Positions 32,728 through 38,533 of a stretch of 38,533 nucleotides of DNA are shown piece by piece; the first letter of the stretch is position 1, and every line of letters begins with the position of its first letter. A model generated the notes under the pieces. It did not search any database. It worked only from the letters and a program-made list of their open reading frames with translations, and was not told the DNA's origin. The position numbers were made by a program, and so were the translations under genes. The DNA is taken from positions 1 through 38,533 of the forward strand of contig DATLXU010000023.1 in NCBI GenBank assembly GCA_035575515.1, in the 5' to 3' direction. Source of the stretch: DATLXU01 sp035575515. Lineage in GTDB: Bacteria; Acidobacteriota; Blastocatellia; UBA7656.

Positions 32728-33615
32728 ATGAGCGCAGACGACAAACAAGGAAAGCTGCGACTGGACCTGGTGGATGTTTACGGAAAGCGCATCGGAGGGA
32801 GAGCCGATATTTCGCTGCGCCATCTGGTCCTCAGCGATTCGCCTCGTTTCAACGGGCTGGATGCATCAAAGCGAATCGTCATCAACAACCTGCACGGCGC
32901 GCCGCAGGGACTCTACCAGATTACGATTGATCCTTCGGCTTATCTGCAGGTGAGCCAGTTCGTCACCATCAAAGCGAGCGGCTTCACAGACCAGGAGATA
33001 AAGTTTCCGGTTGATCCGAGCAAAGTCAAAAGCGTTGTCTTCCCCAAATACGCTGATCTGTCGGCGGACTTGCAGAAGATTTTGGAAAACAGCGACAACG
33101 TGCTTTCATTTGAAGGCTTGAAGGGAGAAGCGCTTTATAACGCCGAGACGCTCGATGATTTTAGAAAAGCTTGTATTCTGAACATCGCCGCCAAGTGCGC
33201 CGCGACGCGACTCAGCAACGGCAAGACAGTCTTGCCCTACATCGAAAAGATCAACGAGCTTCGCGGCGACCGATTCTTCGCCGTCGTGCCGAAAGAGCTT
33301 CGCGAAGAGACTAAAAACAGCGTGGCCGAAGGCGTCTTCTTCCCCGCCCCTGAGATTCTTCACACGCCGCCCGCGGGGTTCGACCATGCTGGCAGCTACA
33401 AGACCTTCGACAAGTACGGCAACCTGCAGCTTACATTCTTTGCGAAGGGCAACGATTGGCTCGCCGACATTGATATAGACGACGCTTCGGGGCTTGAGCA
33501 CCCGTTTCAGGTAATCGAGCATCGCTTCACGGGCAAGCAGACGCACCCGTTTGCAATCCACGAGATTCTGGTCGCGCGTCAGGGAATAGACCCCGGATAC
33601 CGCTTCGAGGTTTGA
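32728..33615 (+). CDS. Conserved protein of unknown function next to the GMC gene
   Basis: A 295-residue soluble protein with an excellent ribosome binding site (AAAGGAGGAG) before the ATG at 32728; the open frame reaching back to 32653 is not needed. No signal peptide, no transmembrane segment. The N-terminal third (LRLDLVDVYGKRIGGRADIS, NLHGAPQGLYQITIDPSAYL, FVTIKASGFTDQEIKFPVDP) looks like a beta-sandwich, similar in style to carboxypeptidase-regulatory or C2-like folds. The middle is helical with four Cys residues close together (KACILNIAAKCAA). The C-terminus (YKTFDKYGNLQLTFFAKGND, HRFTGKQTHPFAIHEILV) is again beta-rich. I do not recognise a family. It was probably in an operon with the now-broken oxidoreductase. 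Confidence 0.75.
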   Translation: MSADDKQGKLRLDLVDVYGKRIGGRADISLRHLVLSDSPRFNGLDASKRIVINNLHGAPQGLYQITIDPSAYLQVSQFVTIKASGFTDQEIKFPVDPSKVKSVVFPKYADLSADLQKILENSDNVLSFEGLKGEALYNAETLDDFRKACILNIAAKCAATRLSNGKTVLPYIEKINELRGDRFFAVVPKELREETKNSVAEGVFFPAPEILHTPPAGFDHAGSYKTFDKYGNLQLTFFAKGNDWLADIDIDDASGLEHPFQVIEHRFTGKQTHPFAIHEILVARQGIDPGYRFEV

Positions 33616-33653
33616 TGTGTAGCCCCAATCTAATCTAACTGCAAACCGCTCTG

Positions 33654-33695
33654 ATCTCTGCGGGCGGTGTTTAAACATCCGCAGAGATTTTTTTT
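33654..33695 (+). terminator. Strong intrinsic terminator
   Basis: A 10-bp stem ATCTCTGCGG/CCGCAGAGAT (33654-33663 with 33679-33688) is followed by eight T (33688-33695). It ends the transcript of the unknown gene stopping at 33615. Confidence 0.88.
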
Positions 33696-33845
33696 ATTGC
33701 CCATCAAGATTGAAGTCCTGCCATTAGCCTTTTATTTTCCTCTGCTGCTCGTTACTATGAAGCATGAGCGGATGGCTGGAAGCCGCTTCTATACTACTTG
33801 ACAACGCCTCGCAGGTGTTTCCCGCTACGGAAAAGGATCACATAG

Positions 33846-36524
33846 ATGAGCAGTTATCCGGCTCGGTACGAATCAGATATATTACTGCGCGACGGCTCGA
33901 CGCTTCGATTGCGGCCCATCAAACCAGACGACGCGCACAGCCTTATGGAATTTCACCGCAGGCTTTCGCCTCAGAGCGTCTACTTCCGCTACTTCAGTCC
34001 GATTTCTGAAATCACCGAAGAGCGTGCCCTGCAACTTTCAACGGTTGATTATCACGACACGTTCGCGCTGGTCGGCGAGTTGGCCGGGCGCATCGTTGCT
34101 GTCGCCTATTACTACCGCGATGACCAACAGCGCGACCGCGCCGAAGTCGCCTTCACGACCGAAGACGCGCTTCAGGGGCGCGGCATCGCCACGCGCATGC
34201 TTGAGCGATTGGCTGAAATCGCGCGCGAGCACGACATCAAAATTTTTGAAGCCTACGTTCTTGGCGACAACAAAAAAATGATGGACGTGTTTCTGCGAAC
34301 TGGCTTTGAAGTCGAGCGAAGACTCGAAGGCGGGGTCTTCTACGTCACCTTCCCGATAACGCCTACGCCTGAGTTTGAAGAGAAGACCGCGACGCGCCTT
34401 CAAGCCGCTGCCCGCGCTTCGATGAAAGTCTTCTTCGAGCCTCAATCAATTGCCGTCATCGGCGCGGGCCGCCGTCGAGGACGTATAGGCGCGGAGATTT
34501 TTCATAACCTCATAGCCGCTGGCTTTCAGGGCGTGGTCTATCCTGTCAACGAACGCGCGAAGGTCGTCAGTTCCGTGCGCGCTTATCCGCGAATCACAGA
34601 CGTTCCCGATGAAATTGATCTCGCAATAATCGTCGTGCCAGCCGCGCAGGTCGAGCGCATCGTTGACGAGTGCATCGAGAAAGGCGTGCGCGGCATCATC
34701 GTCATCAGCGCGGGCTTTGCCGAAACCGGCGCGGAAGGTCGAATGCGCGAGGCTGCAATTCTTGAAAAAGTCCGCCGCGCGGGCGTGCGCCTGATCGGCC
34801 CCAACTGCATGGGGGTCATCAATACTGATCCGGCAATTGCGCTCAATGCCACCTTTTCGCCTGTCTATCCGCCCGAAGGAAGAGTTGCGATGTCTACGCA
34901 AAGCGGCGCGCTTGGGCTTGCGATCCTCGATTATGCGAGCCGATTAAATCTCGGCATCTCGACCTTCGCATCCGTAGGCAACAAAGCGGACGTGTCGAGC
35001 AATGACCTTATTCAATACTGGGCTGAAGACCCGCGCACCGATGTCATACTGCTTTACCTTGAGAGCTTCGGCAATCCGCGAAACTTTGGTCGCATAGCAA
35101 AACGCATTGGCCGCACGAAACCGATTGTAGCCGTAAAGTCGGGCCGCTCGCGCGCCGGGCAGCGCGCAGCTTCGTCGCACACGGGCGCGCTCGCCTCGAC
35201 CGATGCTGTAGTAAGCGCGCTGTTTCGACAGGCCGGAATAATCCGAACCGATACACTCGAAGAGCTATTCGACGTTGCCAATTTGCTTGCGCACCAGCCC
35301 GTGCCCGCAGGCCGCAGGGTTGCGATACTGACGAACGCGGGCGGGCCGGGAATACTCGCGGCTGACGCATGCGAAGCGCACGGGCTTGAATTGCCGATGC
35401 TGTCGGATGAGACGGTGAAAGAGCTGAGGTCGTTTCTTCCCGCTGCTGCGAGCGTCGCCAACCCGGTGGATATGCTCGCGTCGGCGACGGCTGATGATTA
35501 TCGCAGAGCGACGCGCGCTTTGCTTGCGGACGAGCGCGTTGATTCGCTGATAGTCATCTTCATCCCGCCGTTGCTCACCAATCCCGAAGACGTTGCGGCG
35601 GCTATAGTCGAAGGCGCGCGCGAGGCGGGCAAAAAACCAGTGCTTGCGAATTTCATGAGCGCGAAGGGCGTGCCTGAGATTCTCTCGAACATTCCGAGCT
35701 ACATCTTCCCTGAAGCCGCAGCGTTTGCATTGGCGAAGGTGACGACCTACGGCGAGTGGCGAAGCCGCCCGCTCGGCGCTGTGCCTACGTTTGCAGACAT
35801 TCGCGTTGACGACGCGCGAGCCGTTGTTGAACAGGCTCTTTCGCGCGGCGGCGGCTGGCTCAGCCCCGTTGAAGTGCATGACGTGCTCAGCGCAGCAGGC
35901 ATCGCCGTTGCCAAATCGCGTTTCGTTACGACCGCAGATGAAGCCGTCAAGGCGGCGGCGCAAATCGGCTACCCTGTTGCGCTCAAAGCGGTCGGGCCGA
36001 CCATCGTGCATAAAACCGAAGTTGGCGGCGTCGTATTAAATCTCACCGATGAATCGGCGTTGCGCCGCGCCTGCGCGAGCCTTCAGGAGAGGCTCGGCGA
36101 TGAGATTACGGGAATGATAGTTCAGGAGATGGTCGCCGATGGCGTGGAAGTCGTCATCGGCGCGACGCTCGACCCTACGTTCGGCCCGCTCGTCTTGTAC
36201 GGCAGCGGCGGCATACTCGTCGAGCTGCTGAACGACGTTGCGTTTCGCATAAATCCGCTCACAGACACGGATGTGCGCGATATGATGAACGAGGTCAAAG
36301 GGTCTGCGCTGCTCAGAGGCTATCGCGGCGCGAAGGCGGCGGATGAAGCTGCGCTCGCAGAGACGATACTTAGAGTATCTGCTCTCATAGAGATATGCCC
36401 GCAGATTCACGAGATGGACGCGAACCCCGTGAAAGTTTTAGAGAAAGGCGCAATCGTCGTTGACGCGCGCGTGCGTGTTGACCGCCTGCCCGAACGCGCG
36501 CCGAGTCGACGTATAGCGTACTGA
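33846..36524 (+). CDS. GNAT acetyltransferase fused to an ADP-forming acyl-CoA synthetase (Pat/AcKAT-like)
   Basis: An 892-residue fusion. Residues about 10-175 are a GNAT domain with the acetyl-CoA loop LQGRGIATRM (109-118). About 195-325 is a CoA-binding Rossmann domain (IAVIGAGRRRGRIGAEIFHN). About 340-480 is the succinyl-CoA-ligase-like domain with YLESFGN (Glu406) and the phospho-His loop SSHTGALAS (His445). After a linker domain, about 660-890 is an ATP-grasp domain (GYPVALKAVGPTIVHKTEVG, FGPLVLYGSGGILVELLNDV). ACD enzymes make acyl-CoA with ADP; Pat-type versions have lost that activity and acetylate lysines of metabolic enzymes such as acetyl-CoA synthetase. Here His445 and the ATP-grasp loops look intact, so either role is possible. 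It stands alone, with AAAGGA before the ATG. Confidence 0.92.
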   Translation: MSSYPARYESDILLRDGSTLRLRPIKPDDAHSLMEFHRRLSPQSVYFRYFSPISEITEERALQLSTVDYHDTFALVGELAGRIVAVAYYYRDDQQRDRAEVAFTTEDALQGRGIATRMLERLAEIAREHDIKIFEAYVLGDNKKMMDVFLRTGFEVERRLEGGVFYVTFPITPTPEFEEKTATRLQAAARASMKVFFEPQSIAVIGAGRRRGRIGAEIFHNLIAAGFQGVVYPVNERAKVVSSVRAYPRITDVPDEIDLAIIVVPAAQVERIVDECIEKGVRGIIVISAGFAETGAEGRMREAAILEKVRRAGVRLIGPNCMGVINTDPAIALNATFSPVYPPEGRVAMSTQSGALGLAILDYASRLNLGISTFASVGNKADVSSNDLIQYWAEDPRTDVILLYLESFGNPRNFGRIAKRIGRTKPIVAVKSGRSRAGQRAASSHTGALASTDAVVSALFRQAGIIRTDTLEELFDVANLLAHQPVPAGRRVAILTNAGGPGILAADACEAHGLELPMLSDETVKELRSFLPAAASVANPVDMLASATADDYRRATRALLADERVDSLIVIFIPPLLTNPEDVAAAIVEGAREAGKKPVLANFMSAKGVPEILSNIPSYIFPEAAAFALAKVTTYGEWRSRPLGAVPTFADIRVDDARAVVEQALSRGGGWLSPVEVHDVLSAAGIAVAKSRFVTTADEAVKAAAQIGYPVALKAVGPTIVHKTEVGGVVLNLTDESALRRACASLQERLGDEITGMIVQEMVADGVEVVIGATLDPTFGPLVLYGSGGILVELLNDVAFRINPLTDTDVRDMMNEVKGSALLRGYRGAKAADEAALAETILRVSALIEICPQIHEMDANPVKVLEKGAIVVDARVRVDRLPERAPSRRIAY

Positions 36525-36583
36525 CAGAAGGCAGTCGAGACACATTAGTCGGTTGCCGCCGCTTGCTGCCCACCGCCTTCTGT
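36524..36583. repeat. Inverted repeat between convergent genes
   Basis: ACAGAAGGC (36524-36532) and GCCTTCTGT (36575-36583) form a 9-bp stem around 42 bases. The right arm belongs to the CTTCTGTCTTCTGA type of text-like repeat. It lies between the convergent fusion and PPOX genes and may stop transcription from both sides. Confidence 0.4.
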
Positions 36584-36593
36584 CTTCTGACGC

Positions 36594-36992
36594 TCACCCC
36601 ATGGAGCTGGTGCGCTGCGGCTCGATCTTATAGAGCACGCGCACTTCGTTCGGGCCGCTCCAAGGGTACTTGTCCTGGCCTATGTATTTCTTAGCCATCT
36701 TGTCAATATGCTCCCTTGCGCCTTCTTCGGTTATCTCGACGACGCGCCCGCGCACTTCGAGGTAGCGGTAAGGATTGTCTGGGTCCTGGATGGAAATTGC
36801 GACAGCCGGGTTGCGTTCCATGTTTTTGTCTTTCTTGCGCCCGCGCGCCGAATTCACAAGGACATATTTGCCGTCATAATCAATCCACACGGGAGTCACT
36901 TGCGGCGTGCCATCGGCATTGATCGTGGCGAGATGGCCGAACGCCTTTTTCTCAAACAGGTCGAGGTATTTTTCAGGAATAACGTCTGCCAT
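36594..36992 (-). CDS. PPOX-class flavin/F420-dependent split-barrel protein
   Basis: Small cytosolic oxidoreductase of the pyridoxamine-5'-phosphate-oxidase-like split-barrel fold, 132 residues. Typical segments are FGHLATINADGTPQVTPVWI, NSARGRKKDKNMERNPAVAI and YRYLEVRGRVVEITEEGAREH, followed by KYPWSGPNEVRVLYKIEP. The RKKDKNMERNPAV pattern is that of F420-dependent PPOX proteins such as Rv1155-like enzymes. The start is the ATG at 36992 with AAGGAGG upstream; the frame continues to 37142 without signals. Substrate unknown. A second candidate F420 protein is encoded 350 bases away, on the same strand. Confidence 0.87.
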   Translation of the reverse strand: MADVIPEKYLDLFEKKAFGHLATINADGTPQVTPVWIDYDGKYVLVNSARGRKKDKNMERNPAVAISIQDPDNPYRYLEVRGRVVEITEEGAREHIDKMAKKYIGQDKYPWSGPNEVRVLYKIEPQRTSSMG

Positions 36993-37342
36993 TTCTTCCT
37001 CCTTCAAATATCTGCTTTGCGAATTTAAATGATTCTTGAAAGCGAGCGCCACAGATTGACATTTTGACCGACGCGAAAAAGAAAGGCAAAAGTAAAAAGG
37101 CAAAATGCAAAAGTAAGAGATCGAGAAACTACGGCCATTCAAATTTCACTGAGCAATGGTAAGTGGAGCACGGATGACACGGATTGAATGGATAGGCACG
37201 GATAAGATCAGTATTAATCCGCGGGGAACGCTCGAAGTGGGTCGCGCGTCATCTGCATTCTACATCCTGGCTTATTCGCGAGAACTCTATGCGCTTGTCG
37301 AGAAATATTCTCGCCCGTCAATTTTGCTCCGCTTTTCCTTTT
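36993..37342. repeat. 350-base spacer with two text-like repeats
   Basis: There is no convincing gene here. At 37075-37116 stands a GGCAAAAGTAAAAAGGCAAAA-like purine-rich stretch, echoed inversely at 37330-37372 (TTTTCCTTTTTC, TCTTTTGCCTTA). At 37168-37224 CACGGATGACACGGATTG and CACGGATAAGATC are repeats of the ACACGGAT type, with an inverse ATCCGCG end. Both types are familiar as short interspersed repeats in soil bacteria. A 103-codon plus-strand frame across this area has no coding character. Confidence 0.5.
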
Positions 37343-37681
37343 TCATTTTTTCTTTTGCCTTATTTCTACCGGCAGCCCTTCGCCCCAATCGTACTTTTCG
37401 CGCGAGAGTTGCTGCGCGGCCTGCCACGTTGCTTGGTCGCGCACTTCATCGAGCACACGCGCCGTAGCTTCAAATTCCGCGTCGCCTACGCGAACGCGCA
37501 CGCGCGGATTTGCAATGATGTTTTTGACCCACTGCGCGCGGTGAAACAACTCCGCGAGGACGTAGTATTTGCCTTCACGCTCAACGAACCATATTTCAAT
37601 CTCGCGCGGCAGGCCCGTCTTGCGGCCTGTAGTCGTCAGGTAAAGGTATTGAAGCTCCGCTTGATTGTTTTTGGCTGGCAT
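37343..37681 (-). CDS. Deazaflavin (F420)-dependent nitroreductase family protein
   Basis: A 112-residue split-barrel protein of the DUF385/Ddn type. LQYLYLTTTGRKTGLPREIE is the family's cofactor-binding opening, followed by IWFVEREGKYYVLAE, AQWVKNIIANPRVRVRVGDA and EFEATARVLDE. It is small and cytosolic and probably reduces a quinone, an unsaturated lipid or a nitro compound with F420H2. The very basic end (IRQKKK) runs into the AAAAAGGAAAAG repeat. Together with the PPOX gene it suggests an F420-using host, although no F420 synthesis gene is here. Confidence 0.87.
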   Translation of the reverse strand: MPAKNNQAELQYLYLTTTGRKTGLPREIEIWFVEREGKYYVLAELFHRAQWVKNIIANPRVRVRVGDAEFEATARVLDEVRDQATWQAAQQLSREKYDWGEGLPVEIRQKKK

Positions 37682-37752
37682 TTCATGCGCCTCACGTGAA
37701 AAACTTTCAGTGTGCGCTATTATTGAGCCATGCGTTTTTCGGAGGAGGCAAG

Positions 37753-38391
37753 ATGAAGCTGGAGATTTTTTCGGATTACGTTTGACCGTTCTGCTGGCTC
37801 GGCGAGCCAGCCGTCAAAGAGTTGAAGCGCCGCGCGCCCGAAACCGAAATCATCTGGCGAGCGTTCGAGCTTCGGCCTGAACCAGTGCCCGCGCTCGACC
37901 CGCGAGGCGAATATCTCACTCGCGTCTGGTCGCAATCAGTTTATCCGCTTGCAGAAAGATTGGGGATAAGGATGCAGTTGCCGCCCGTGCAGCCCCGCTC
38001 GCGGCTCGCGCACGAAGCAGCCGCGTGGGCGAGCAGTCAGGGAAGATTCGATCAGATGAACGAGGCAATCTTTCGCGCATTCTTCGAGCGCGGCGAAAAT
38101 ATAGGCAGCGTGGACGTGCTTGCGCAGTTGGCTTCCTCTGAAGGATTGGACGGCGAAGGATTGAAGAGCGCGCTTGAGCGACATGAGTTTCTTGGTGAAG
38201 TCATTGCCGATGAGGAACGCGCCGGAGCGTTCGGCTTGAGCGGCGTGCCCGCGTTCGTCGCAGCGGGAACCGTGTTGTTCGGCGTGCAACCTGCCGACGC
38301 GCTCGAAGAGTTCGTGAGGCTGGCCGAGCGCGCGGGGGAGGACGATTTTCAACGAGGGCCGCTTCCTCATCTTCCGATTAAACTCAGATGA
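37753..38391 (+). CDS. DsbA/FrnE-like thiol-disulfide oxidoreductase with in-frame TGA at the active-site Cys (candidate selenoprotein)
   Basis: From the ATG at 37753, with GGAGGAGG just upstream, the frame reads MKLEIFSDYV, TGA (37783-37785), PFCWLGEPAVKELKRR and stays open to 38391, 212 codons, the normal FrnE/DsbA size. In homologues that position is the first Cys of the CPxC motif, so the natural reading is U11-P12-F13-Cys14. The rest is complete: a helical insert (AAWASSQGRFDQMNEAIFRA), the cis-Pro loop FGLSGVPAFV (Pro166) and the final FGVQPADALEEFVRLAE helix. An ATG at 37822 would give a 189-residue protein with no active site and no ribosome binding site. A hairpin over the TGA can serve as SECIS. 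The alternative is a nonsense mutation of TGC or TGT. No selenocysteine machinery genes are in the window. Confidence 0.72.
37782..37817 (+). promoter_or_regulatory. SECIS-like hairpin at the TGA codon
   Basis: GCTGGCTC (37793-37800) and GAGCCAGC (37804-37811) form a perfect 8-bp stem closed by the 3-nt loop GGC (37801-37803). The loop starts 15 bases after the TGA. A lower stem TTGAC/GTCAA (37782-37786 with 37113-37117 plus 700, that is 37813-37817) includes the TGA itself. An apical loop with G in its first positions at about this distance is what bacterial SECIS elements show. Confidence 0.5.
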
Positions 38392-38455
38392 CCGGCGCAG
38401 CCTCGGCATTGCGCCCGTGCTCCCAAGTCACATCCAATTCAATCCGCAATAAAAT

Positions 38456-38496
38456 GAGGGATGGAGAAATCATCTCGGATAATCTCTCCATCCCTC
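38456..38496. terminator. Terminator hairpin after the DsbA-like gene
   Basis: GAGGGATGGAGA (38456-38467) and TCTCCATCCCTC (38485-38496) form a perfect 12-bp stem around 17 bases. TTGTTCT follows on the plus strand, and the minus strand continues ATTTTATTG, so it may work in both directions. Nothing else is seen between 38392 and the window end. Confidence 0.65.
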
Positions 38497-38533
38497 TTGT
38501 TCTGACGCGGAGCAAGCCGACGATTTGCCCCGC

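Noticed and set aside
37156..37467. 103-codon plus-strand frame over the repeat-rich spacer
   Set aside because: It is made of intergenic repeats and the complement of the nitroreductase gene, with no coding character.
37822..38391. ATG at 37822 as the true start of the DsbA-like gene
   Set aside because: It lacks a ribosome binding site and would remove the first strand and the whole active site, whereas 37753 has GGAGGAGG and the complete family N-terminus.

Overview
The window reads as a bacterial chromosome segment, moderately GC-rich, most likely from a soil or groundwater Acidobacteriota of the Blastocatellia type. This is inferred from the gene families (PxKF/HYR surface proteins, secreted beta-helix protein, TMTC-like TPR glycosyltransferase, CadI/ArsI-type ars operon) and from the short text-like repeats between genes; there is no rRNA marker to prove it. 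I see no rRNA, tRNA or CRISPR array.

Layout. (a) 0.3-2.5 kb: a dTDP-3-amino-3,6-dideoxyhexose pair (fdtA/fdtB-like) and a small exported protein. (b) 2.6-6.1 kb: two exported surface proteins on the minus strand (beta-helix protein; DUF11/HYR/PxKF protein), each with a readable promoter. A decayed gene follows at 6.2-6.85 kb. (c) 7.0-16.2 kb: a surface polysaccharide cluster with GDP-mannose 4,6-dehydratase, a Wzm/Wzt ABC exporter, a GT-C/TPR membrane protein, and four glycosyltransferases. (d) 16.3-20.2 kb: an arsenic island with arsI, acr3, arsM and arsC on the minus strand and arsR divergent. Its promoters, operator and an apparently leaderless arsR can be read in the 111-bp spacer between arsR and the arsI GTG. 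A small Cys-rich reading frame broken by TAA lies between acr3 and arsM.

(e) 20.2-24.7 kb: an acetyltransferase and a phytanoyl-CoA-dioxygenase-like gene, then a mobile-element scrapyard. It holds a broken secreted protein gene, IS481-like and IS630-like fragments, a nearly complete IS630-family element (23432-24623) with terminal inverted repeats and TA flanks but at least five frameshifts, and an attC-like hairpin. (f) 24.8-33.7 kb: a deacetylase-like lipoprotein, a toxin-antitoxin-like pair with a broken second gene, a GH20 hexosaminidase, an H1-like Lys/Ala-rich protein, a PLP dehydratase, and a broken GMC oxidoreductase followed by an intact unknown gene. (g) 33.8-38.5 kb: a GNAT/acyl-CoA-synthetase fusion, a PPOX protein, a deazaflavin nitroreductase-like protein, and a DsbA/FrnE-like oxidoreductase.

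The most interesting signal is the last gene (37753-38391). Its first active-site Cys codon (CxxC) is an in-frame TGA, the rest of the frame is open, and a compact hairpin starts at the TGA with its apical GGC loop 15 nt downstream. This fits a UxxC selenoprotein. The competing explanation is a chance nonsense mutation, which must be taken seriously because this window contains many genuinely broken genes.
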